Part shown: positions 55,381-63,909 of the stretch, piece by piece
Position numbering within the stretch: position 1 is the stretch's first letter
Layout of the letters: every line of letters starts with the position of its first letter
From: Chara braunii
Taxonomy: Eukaryota; Streptophyta; Charophyceae; Charales; Characeae
DNA: 63,909 bases
Direction of reading: 5' to 3'
NCBI GenBank assembly: GCA_003427395.1
Contig: BFEA01000459.1
Location: forward strand, 888,153 to 952,061
Translations under genes and position numbers: made by a program
The notes under the pieces: generated by a model
What the model saw: the letters and a program-made list of their open reading frames with translations, nothing else
What the model was told of the DNA's origin: nothing
The model's database searches: none

Positions 55381-58300
55381 TCAATCGTCGTATCGAGCAG
55401 GACGACGACGAGTGCGCTGTGGACGCTCAGAAGCATCCGGTTGCTGCTGAAGATCTGCCTCAGATGGGGCAGGCTCGACTTCAGCGGTCTCCTCAGTCGA
55501 GGGAGAAGGAGGAGGGTCAGCGGGCTGAGGGGGAACAGTCGACCCAGCACGACGAGCACGATCATAGGCACGCACCAGCATGCGAGCGTGTTGCAAGTGC
55601 TCGAGGGGCTCCCAAGTAGCCTCCTCATCAGGGTAACCCTTCCAACACACGAGATACTCAATGCGAGGAGGGTTGTCGTCGGTGACTCGGCGACCAATGA
55701 TGTTTGAAACGAGGAACTCCTCGTGGCCGCCCACCATGATGGGTGGAGGACGCTCGTATGGTCGTCCAGCGAAACGCTCAGACGGTCTGCGGTAAGGACG
55801 AAGTAACGAGACGTGGTGGACATCGTGCATGCGAGCCTGGCGTAGGTAGTCGGGCACTTCACATGGAAGCTGACCGGGCTAGAAGTCGTATGAGAACCGA
55901 CGGTTTTGAGAATGCGGCATGGGCCAAAGAAGCGATGCCGAAACTTGCGAAGCGTGTTCGCTTCCAGCTGTAAGTGGCGGGCGTCGATAAGCACATCATC
56001 ACCGACTTTGAATGGTTATATCCATCCTCGATCGGTTCGCACGTGCTGCCATGCGAGTCTGGGAAGCGACTATGTGCTCATGCACGATCTTCATGATCGA
56101 CGTCATGTGTGCAACCCAATCATCCAGCGCGGGACAACTTGTGTCGGGGTGCATCTGTGACGGTCGAAGGAAGTCCGCAAGAACACGAGGGTGATAGCCG
56201 AGGTCGCAATAGTAAGGCGACATCCCCGTGGTTGGCGAGACGGTGTGGTTGTAGGCTATCTTCGCGTGGGCAAGATGGAGATCCCATTGCTGGTCATCAC
56301 AAGAAATCTTTCGGAGAATATCTCTGAGAGTTTTGTTCGTGACCTCGGTCTGACCATCAGTCTGGGGATGGTAAGATAAGAAGAAGCGGAGCAGGGTGCT
56401 GTAGACCTCGGGGAACCGTCGCCAGAATCAGCTGGTAAAGCGTGGGTCACAGTCATATATGATGCTCAGAGGTAAGCCGTGGTCACGCATGACTCGGTCA
56501 AACACGATGTCGGTGACCTCACGTGCACAAATGGCATAGCCGCACGGAACAAAGCGTGCACGCTTCGTGAAGCGGTCGACGACGACCAGGATAGCATGAT
56601 GACCACGGGGGGTCAGAGGACGAAGAGGACCGATAAAGTCTATCGAGATGGACTGCCAATGACCTTCAGGGATAGGAAGAGGCTGGAGCAAACCATAACG
56701 CAAGTGGTTCGCACTGTTCACCTCCTGAAATGTGGGACACTCTGCGACGTAGTCCTTCACAAAGTTTTTGCACTTCGGCCAGACGTACAGGCGGCTCACA
56801 TGAGTCAACGCCTTCTGGAAGCCGATATGGCCGGCGACTGCCTGGTCATGGAACTCTACTACTGCCCGGACACGTAGTTGTCTAGTGGAGGGAACACAAA
56901 TACGTGGCTCTCTGGTGCCCTGTGAACCGTGCCAGTACACAAGACCGTTGTCCCCGAGAGAGTAGTTCGGGACGGTCTTGCCACTCCGAAGGGTCGAGTG
57001 GATATCGCGATAGTCGAGCCAGCGACGGTACTGAGTGCGAAACTCGTTGATCACCAAGTGGTGGATGAAGATGACTGAGATGGAAGCGATATGGATCTGC
57101 TTCTGATCGTGGTCAGGGCGCCAGGATAAGGCATATGCGACCCGATTAGTCTCACCCTTCATGTGCTCAGAGGTGAAACTAAACTCAGATAGGTCGCGCC
57201 ACCAACGAGCCTATCAAGGAGTGAGTTTCGATTTTGTCAGAATAGCCTGGACAACAGAGTTGTTCGTGCGCAATGTGAATGGTACCCCGTGCTGGTAGTG
57301 ACGCCAGTGCCGAGCGGCATAAACTACTGCAAGAACCTCACGTTAATCTTCGGTGTAGTTTATCTTGGCGGGAAGGAGCTGACGGGAGTAGAAGGCTATC
57401 GGACAATCACGTGAGCGAGACTGGACAGTGTCGTCCTCGGCGATGGTAGGAGAATAGTCAATAGAAGGCTCGTCAGTAGCTGGACGAGTAGGCATTTGGC
57501 GGGAGGCAGTGATAGGGGTAGGGGGTGGGAAGCGAGGAATGCGAGGATGAAAGGAATCAAGAGAGGAGGGGAAAATCTAAGAAAGCATTGCTCCTACAGC
57601 AAAGTCTGACGCATCGGTGGTAAGGATTAAAGGGCGATCAAAATCGGGTAAGTGAAGAATCGGTGCGCATGTCACTGCCTTCTTGAGGGCGAGGAAGGCG
57701 TCCTCGTGGAAGGGTGTCCAAGCCCAGGGCGGGTTCTTCCGGAGGAGGGTGGAGGTAAGGACGCAAGAATACCTAGGGTATCCCTGGATGAAATTACTAT
57801 AGTAGCTAGTAAGGCCTAGGAAGCTGCAAAGCTGCTTTGCGGATGTGGGGACGGGCCACAATGCAATAGCAGTGATCTTCGCGTCGTCCATATGGAGACC
57901 CTGGTCCGACACGTAGTGTCCTAAGAAATTCACTTCAAGTTTGTGTTGGGCAAAGCGGCACTTTCTCAACTTGTTGTAAAAACCATGTCTGTGCAAGCGG
58001 TCCAGGACGTCCCGGAGGTGTCTTAGGTGCTCCTCAAGGGTACGACTGTAGACCAGGACATCGTCGAGGTAGATGAGAACGTACTGCTCCAGGATGTCCC
58101 TGAAGATGTCGTTCATCGCCCTCTGGAAGGTAGCGGGTGCGTTGGTGAGGCCGAATGGCATCACCGTCAACTCGTAGTGACCGAACCGCGATCGGAACGC
58201 TGTCTTCGGCTGGTCCGCTGCAACGACACGGATCTGATGGTAACTGCTACGAAGATCAATCTTCGTAAAGAAGCGGTTGTCTGCTAGGCGGTCGAACAGC

Positions 58301-58700
58301 TCGTTGGAACGAGGCATAGGGTAGTTGTTCTCAACCGTGTAGCGGTTGAGAACGCGATAGTCGATGCAGAGACGGAGAGTTTCATCCACTTTGCGAGCAA
58401 AGAGGACGGGTGCACCCCACGGGGAGTTACTAGGTTTAATGAAACCCAGTCTCAGGAGCTCCTCAAGTTGACGCTTGAGTTTAGTGGCCTCGGGGATCGA
58501 GAGTCTGTAGGGTGCCTGGTGGTGAACACGATAGTCAGACTTAAGCTGGATGGAGTGCTCGATGTCGCGCATCGGTAGGATGTCTGCGTACGAGAACGAT
58601 GATGGGAAAACATTGTGGTACTCTCGAATGAGGTCACGAACTGCGGGCTCCAGGTCAGCCGTATATCGTGCGAGTTCCTCAGCGTTAGCGACGGGGTGGA
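55381..58700 (-). pseudogene. chromovirus (Ty3/gypsy) pol with chromodomain
   Basis: One main frame runs from about 58690 to 55381. RT is intact over 331 codons (57577-58572): KIDLRSSYHQIRV, FGLTNAPATFQRAM and the active-site YLDD. RNase H begins TTDASDFAVGAML and is broken by TAA/TAG stops near 57577, 57345 and 57210. Integrase (about 56000-57050) has the His pair in HDQAVAGHIG, a Cys near 56740, and acids in SIDFIGPL, IYDCDPRF and QTDGQTEVTN, with TGA at 56428. Two frameshifts lie near 56000 and 55885. The last segment holds a chromodomain (55567-55722): EYLVCWKGYPDEEATWEPLE, which would direct integration to marked chromatin. It is a dead copy overall. Confidence 0.92.
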
Positions 58701-59640
58701 CTCGATGGACGGCGGAGGGTGGGAAGTAGAGATGGGAGCCACAGAGATAGGAGGCTCTGGCTCCAGAGGGATGAGCTCGACGTCGGGATAGGGTGGATCG
58801 TAGTATAAGCGATCCGTAACGTTCACCATAAAGAGGGTGACGTCGTCCTGTCAGATGAAGTGAGCAAACTGCTGAGGCGAGGTGACAGTGATCATAGAAG
58901 ATGGTGTGGGCACGGAAGGCTCTGGGGGAGGAGGATCGGGGCGTGGTGTAGCGTGGTACCTATGAAAGGTAAGCGATATGTCTGTCCACATTTCGTTTTG
59001 AGAACGAGAGTGTTGGTCGCCCAATCGGCCTCGGTGTTGCGGAACCGACGAAACCAGAGAGAGCCGAGAGTGAAGTCGTAACCCGTCTCCATCACATCGA
59101 AATGTGCAGAGGAGCGGTGACGACGAGACGCCGGGGGACGATCAGTCGGCTCGAGAGTGAGGAAGAAAGGGAGGTCGGTGACTGTCTGATCGAAGAAGCG
59201 TTGGGTCTTGTCATCCCCTAGGGTGATGGAGATGGGAGTCAGAGACCCTGTCGTGGGTAAGCGGGCTTCTTTTACCACATGTGGGTGAATGAAGTCGCTC
59301 TGAAAACCGGAATCCCACAGCGCTGAGTACACCCCCGTGGAGGTCCCCAGTCGTACTGGAATGATCGGGAGGGTGCGCTCAGGGTCACAGAGGATGGTGA
59401 GAAGTCGACGCAGTGCAGCGACATGGAGGGTGAGTCACTCCTGACGAGCCTGGAGCATACTCAAGTCCAGAAGAGAGGATACAACGTCCTCGTGAGTCGC
59501 AAGCTGCTCGCTGCAACGGGTTGAGCGAATGGCTCGACCCGTCGGTAGTCGCGGCAGGGTAGAAGGGGGGATGGTGGTCTACGGAGACGTAGATAGTATT
59601 ACAATAGAGGGATGAGTACACTCTGTCGGGTCCTGCGATA
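58701..59640 (-). pseudogene. chromovirus aspartic protease region
   Basis: The frame 58892-59332 reads VYSALWDSGFQSDFIHPHVV and then a beta-rich stretch with ITLGDDKTQRF and GSLWFRRFRNTEADW. This is the retropepsin-like fold with the DSG active site. A related YTCALFNSGFPDISIVV lies upstream near 59650-59700, with the Asp replaced by Asn. It may be a partial duplication or a divergent second copy. The protease would process Gag-Pol. It is separated from RT by frame changes. Confidence 0.65.
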
Positions 59641-61250
59641 CCTCAGCTCCGACGAACCACGATGGAGATATCGGGAAACCCACTATTGAATAGGGCGCAG
59701 GTGTACACTGCACCGTGGCTAGGAGGCGTCGCGAGGATGCGAGGCGCCGGGGTGGGACTAAGCACGACGCTGGCGGGAAAGGTCGGCGTAGTGGCGATCA
59801 AGGGCGGCGGTGTAAGGGTACCGCGGAAAGGTATGACCGTCCTGGCGGCATCGCAAACACCCATGCCGACCCTAAATAGTCGTGCGCTCTTTAGCGGAAA
59901 GGACACCGCGAGGAGGGACAAAGCCCTGAGGGACCTCGGGGGGCAACGCGCCAGCGTGACCGGAGTGATTGCGTGCCCAGGAGAGGACGGAGAGATGAGC
60001 TGGAGGCGCTCGGCCATAGGGAGGGTAGAGTCCTCCAGGTGGTAGTGGACGGCCTTGCCGAGGTTGACGTCGTCTCTATGGTCACCCTCGGGCGACAGCG
60101 GGGCAACAACGTCCTGCTCACCATACTCGAACATGCTGAAGCGGCGCGAGAAGTGGCAGCCCTGCTGAGCGGAACGGCGGGGGCGACCGCGGGAAGGGGA
60201 ACAACGCTGGGAAGTGTCGTGAGAGGAGGAGGGGGCGTAACCAGTATGTTGAGGCTGGGAGAAGTGTGTTGAAGACGGGCCCACATCCGCTGATGGTCCC
60301 TAGCGGCCTCGTAAGCCTGCGGGGCCAATGTGAACTCGTACCGCCATAACTCAGAGCGGTACTCAAGGGGAAGGTTGGCCAAGAAACGATCGATAAGGGC
60401 AACCTCGAGAAGGAACGCCACATCACAAATGAGGCAGGCATCCTAAAAGACCTGGATGTGGCGATCCAGGCCGGCAGCGCCACCAGAGCCGGACCAGCGT
60501 GTAGTGACGACACGCTCGAAGGTGTCAATCACGTCACGTTGGGCTCCGAAGCGATCCTCGAGGAACGCTTGGAAATCCATGATGGTCGGAGTGTGACCCG
60601 CACGAAGGGAGTAAGTGTAGAAATCCTCCCAGGTTTCAAAAGGACCGCCACGCAGGCGCGTGGAGAGGTGAGTCACCCACGTGTCGGGTGGGGCGCCTAT
60701 GAGCTGGAGCGTGCGGGTAGCAGATTGTTGCCACTGAGACACGCATATGCCTGTACTGTCATACAAGGCAATGTCCATCAAGCGGACGAGTGGTGCGCCA
60801 CCGTTTTGGCGGCGAGGAGAGCGGGGGGCAGAGGCATGCGCTACGACCGAGTAAGTCGACGCAGGTCCTGGAGAAGCGGGTGCAGCTGACTGTCCGCCGG
60901 GGCCGCATGATGGAGCGGCGGGAGGAACAACGACAGGCTGCGAGGGAGATGCGGTGGAAGAGGTCGCAACCGCCGAGAGAGTAGGAAGGAGGTAGGATGG
61001 GGGTGCAGGGGGTGCAGGGTTGCGGAAGCGAGCCGACAAGAATGAAAGAGTAGAGGAAAAAGGGGGTGCGCCCGAAGGCGCGGCCACCTGTGAGCGTGGG
61101 GGTGGCTGAAGGCGTAAGAGTGCGAGGTCGGCCTGGGTCTGGGCAAGCTCGTCCGCAAGACGTTGAACCGTTGAACGTACATCGAGCGAGGAATGGCAGG
61201 AGGAAGACTGGGGGAAGTGGATGCAAGAGCGGCGCAGGGCATCCCATAGG
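59641..61250 (-). pseudogene. chromovirus gag region
   Basis: A frame from about 61200 to 60118 begins with a coiled-coil-like QRLADELAQTQADLALLRLQ and a long Pro/Ala/Ser stretch. Capsid-like sequence follows (LQLIGAPPDTWVTHLSTRLR, FQAFLEDRFGAQRDVIDTFE and IDRFLANLPLEYRSELWRYE), crossing one TAG at 60443. The remaining part to 59641 changes frame. No CCHC zinc knuckle is evident. Gag would build the particle. Confidence 0.6.
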
Positions 61251-62624
61251 GGGGAGAGCTAGGTGGCGCTGCGGTCATGCGAAGGGGAGGGAAAAGCGGG
61301 GCACCCGCAAAAGTTTAGACCACGGCAGTGGGTTGTGGTCCCGTAGGTTTAGTGACCGGAATCTGGGCGGGTGCGCCCGTAGGGTGAGGGAGGGTCTGGC
61401 CCATGGTGGTCGTCGTGCTAGGAGCGTGGACGGTCACCAGGATGGCCGAGTCGGGGGTGGCAGAGGAGGAAGCTCCGCTGTGGCCACCATGTCGGAGGAC
61501 GGGGGACCCGGACTGGGAGTGTGGAGAGGAAGGACGACCAGCGTCCTGGAGTTGCCGGAGGCCAGCGGACACGCCGTCGACCATGGGGAGGTAACGGGCC
61601 GGACTAGAGAGGGTCGGAGGAGGTCCGCGCGAGCGAAGGGCGTAGAGGGAGGTCTGCGATAGAAAGCGACGGGTGACATTAGTAAATCGAGCGCGGGCGC
61701 CGTCAAAGGGGGAGAGGTGGTTCGGATCCAGGGTGGCCGAATGAGAAGGGAAAGTAGGGGGGTTAGGAAAACCCTAAACCCTAGAAAAACCCTAAGAAAA
61801 CCCTAACTGGAGTTTGAGTGGTTAGGGTAGAGTACCGGTGACCTAATCAAGAAAATAAAATAGCAAGCATAGGGGGGGGAAGGCGGGAGAAAAAATAAAT
61901 AAACAACGAAATTTCAAGAAAAAAAAAAAAAAAAAGGAAATAAATAAATAATAAAAATAATTAAAGAAATAAGGAAACAAAATATGAAGAGAAAAATAAT
62001 ATTTATTTTTTTAGAATTTTCGGCAGCATTTTCCTACCTCCCATGGGGTCAAGAATGTGCCAAGGGGAAAGGAGAGACCAAGATAAGCACACTAGGTTTC
62101 AAAATGCTGCAAATTAAAAATTTCAGAAAATAAATAAAAAAATAATAAATAAATAAATAAGTGAATAAGTGGATGAGGAGGCGGAGAGAAATGAAGTATC
62201 TGATTTTTCAAAAATTTTGGCAGCATTTCGTACGCCCATGGGGTCAAAGTGTGCCGAGAAAGACTAAGTGAAAAAAAAACAGAAAATTTTGGCAGCACTG
62301 CGTTACCCCCACGGGGTCAAAATGTGTGCCGAAAGCAAGAAAGACCAACTCCTAGTCAGATTTAAGGGTGCCGCAAAGAAATTCAAATTTTCAAAATAAA
62401 TAAAAGAAAAATAAAATAAATCAGAAAATGAGAAGGGAGGGGGGAAATAAGCTAATTCGAATTTTTGGAGAAAAGATAAGATTGAAATCAAAGAGAAAGG
62501 GAAAAGAAAAAAACAGAAAAATTCGAAGTAGGCGGGGGCGCAAGGGGATGAAAGAGTGATGAAGAAGAGAGAAATAGGTGAGAGAGAGAGGAGTGAAGTG
62601 GGAGATGGGGGAGATGAGATTAGC
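61251..62624. other. leader upstream of minus-strand chromovirus, with short repeats
   Basis: GC-rich sequence with competing frames gives way at 61740 to A/G-rich DNA. A few CCCTAAA units lie at 61770-61810. Three copies of a GGCAGCA...CCCAYGGGGTCAA...TGTGCCGA module lie near 62022, 62219 and 62291. Just before the LTR is a purine run (GGGAGATGGGGGAGATGAGA) that could act as a polypurine tract for the plus-oriented LTR. No 5' LTR in minus orientation is present. Confidence 0.45.
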
Positions 62625-62934
62625 TGTAGCGGACCTCGGGATGGCCTGTGAGACCAGCCCCTTGGCCTGTTCTCACAGGTCTATGTTATATTTGGGGTAG
62701 GCCAGTCCAGGCCGATACCTCTGTCGGTACCAGCCAGTCCCGTCCAATCCCGTCAGTCCGCTGGGGTATACCCCAGCCATTGTCTGTTTTCAGGCTCATT
62801 CCTCACTTGCACATTTTGGAGTACGTGCGTTGGAGTATTGCGTGGGGAGCTGCGTTGTGCCATCTTGCTCCCCCTCCTTCCTCCATCTCCATCTCTGTCA
62901 CAAGCGGAGCACCACAGCTGGTGGGTCCGCTACA
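62625..62934 (+). mobile_element. 310-bp LTR, plus orientation
   Basis: It starts TGTAGCGGACC and ends GGTCCGCTACA, which are perfect 11-bp inverted ends. It matches 53453-53759 in reverse complement. It is followed at once by a primer-binding site, so it is the 5' LTR of an element running to the right. It is also preceded by a purine tract, as a 3' LTR would be. Confidence 0.88.
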
Positions 62935-62950
62935 TTGGTATCGGAGTGGG
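62935..62950 (+). promoter_or_regulatory. primer-binding site
   Basis: TTGGTATCGGAGTGGG abuts the LTR end and matches the plant initiator-tRNA-Met type (TGGTATCAGAGC) with one or two changes. The sequence after it (to about 63120) would be the internal leader of the element, but no gag follows in the window. Confidence 0.7.
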
Positions 62951-63230
62951 AACGGTCCTCGCCCCCACCCACCACACCGCACAGCAGCGAAATACGGCAA
63001 AACCCGACAGTCGGGTTTTTGGCTGTTTTGGCTGTTTTTGGGGCGTTTTCGGGCAAGAAGGTGCTGCAGCAGGAGAGCTCCACGTGGCGAAAAAGGAAGC
63101 CGCATCATGACGCGTGCGCGCAGGCGCCAAGGCCAAGGCTACAGCACGCGCGCGCGCACCACACGCCCACGCTGCCCCGCCCCGCCCCGCTCCCGGATTT
63201 ATATTATCAAGATCCGGGATGCAGCTGCTG
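62951..63230. other. leader of truncated LTR element
   Basis: Contains the small hairpin CCCGACAGTCGGG (63003-63015) and a CGCGCGCGC tract. No coding region is supported. Confidence 0.35.
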
Positions 63231-63320
63231 CTGCTGGGGTTTGAACCCAGGCACTTGCCGAGCCATGCGCGTGCGTAAGCAGCCTTATAACACACTCGCC
63301 ACAGTGTGTCCATGGCTTTG
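63231..63320 (-). mobile_element. tRNA-like unit (SINE head or tRNA pseudogene)
   Basis: On the minus strand TGGCGAGTGTGTTATAAGGC (A-box/D-arm, about 63279-63301) and GGTTCAAACCC (B-box, 63237-63247) lie at a spacing that allows a long variable arm, as in Leu or Ser tRNAs. The acceptor stem is not apparent, so a SINE head is more likely. Confidence 0.45.
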
Positions 63321-63909
63321 TAGCAGGGCACACTCGTGTTGAAGAGGTGCCGTGCTGGCTATTTACCCCCCCCCCGGCAGCGAGCACTGCGCAGCACCGA
63401 AGTTGCTATTTACCCCCCCCCGGTGGCTGCTGCTGCCTGTGCACGTGGCCATCTCCACGGCCACGTGGCTGAAGACCCCCCTGCTTAGGGGGCTGCTCTA
63501 CAGTGGAGAGGGCCTGCTCACACAGCAGACCCTACATGTACACATCTGCAGAAGTGTTGCTGGGGGCTGATCAAGATCTCAGCCCCCTCTCTCCTCCAAC
63601 TGGTTGCTGCAGCAAAGACCAAGACCCTCCTGGTCTTGGTGTACCTTGTGCCCTTGGAGACACAAAGGGCCAGGTATGACTCCCTTCTCCTCTCTCCCTC
63701 TACTAACCCACTCTCCCTACCTCTCCTCTCTCCTCTTACTCACCCCTTCTCTTTCCCCCACCTTCCATTGCATCCTCTCTCCTCCTTTTATCTTCCCCAC
63801 CCCACCTTTCTCCCAACACCCATTCTTTTACTCTCCTTCTTTTATTTCTTTCTTTTCTTCCTCCTTCTTTTCTCTTTGCTTCTTGATCCCTGTCCACCTT
63901 TCCCCATCC
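63321..63909. other. C-runs and pyrimidine-rich low-complexity sequence
   Basis: Two C-runs in a repeated context (GGCTATTTACCCCCCCCC and GCTATTTACCCCCCCC, near 63358 and 63402) are followed by CT-rich sequence to the end of the window. No gene seen. Confidence 0.6.

Noticed and set aside
61770-61810. Telomere (CCCTAAA repeats)
   Set aside because: Only two or three imperfect units in an A-rich stretch, with coding remnants on one side and an LTR on the other.

Overview
This is eukaryotic nuclear DNA made almost entirely of decayed mobile elements, satellites and simple repeats. I see no gene that is clearly intact. GT-AG splicing, Ty3-type retrotransposons with a chromodomain, primer-binding sites resembling the plant initiator-tRNA type (TGGTATCRGAG), tRNA-derived SINE-like units and transposases of several families point to a plant or streptophyte alga. 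A large charophyte genome such as Chara is my best guess; this is an inference and not something the sequence states.

Layout. 0.3-8.0 kb (minus strand): one very long, broken reading frame whose pieces line up as a ParB-like domain, an N4/N6 DNA-methyltransferase-like domain, a low-complexity linker and a C-terminal Ulp1/C48 cysteine protease. 8.0-20.8 kb: repeats, including a pervasive short dyad motif (core GGATNNATCC), a 28-bp satellite interrupted by a 425-bp terminal-inverted-repeat element, a hairpin array, and an uncleaned Nextera mate-pair adapter. 21.1-23.9 kb (plus): a DDE-like transposase pseudogene with three acidic residues retained. 24.3-25.0 kb: a MULE-like non-autonomous element with a 10-bp target duplication. 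26-28 kb: AT-rich repeats, a SINE and a 647-bp assembly gap.

28.3-38.1 kb (plus): a long LTR-like repeat, a Ty3/gypsy gag-pol wreck and an unidentified acidic protein remnant. 38.1-40.4 kb and 45.9-47.3 kb: two arrays of one 91-bp satellite in opposite orientation, enclosing 5.5 kb that contains two spliced exons resembling the C-terminus of a KDZ-type transposase. 48.2-50.6 kb: a second copy of the long LTR-like repeat, carrying a cysteine-rich open frame. 50.7-53.3 kb: SINE-like units and compound microsatellites.

53.5-62.9 kb: a minus-strand chromovirus (gag, protease, RT, RNase H, integrase, chromodomain) with a 501-bp hAT-like element carrying an 8-bp target duplication near its 3' end, and two ~310-bp LTRs of one family in opposite orientations on either side. 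62.9-63.9 kb: the start of another element, a tRNA-like unit and pyrimidine-rich DNA.

Most broken frames carry TAG or TGA at positions one transition away from a sense codon, together with single-base frameshifts. This looks like long neutral decay of silenced, probably methylated, elements. Functional cooperation between genes cannot be claimed here. The best leads are the ParB/methyltransferase/Ulp1 composite, the dispersed dyad motif, the inverted satellite pair and the hairpin array.
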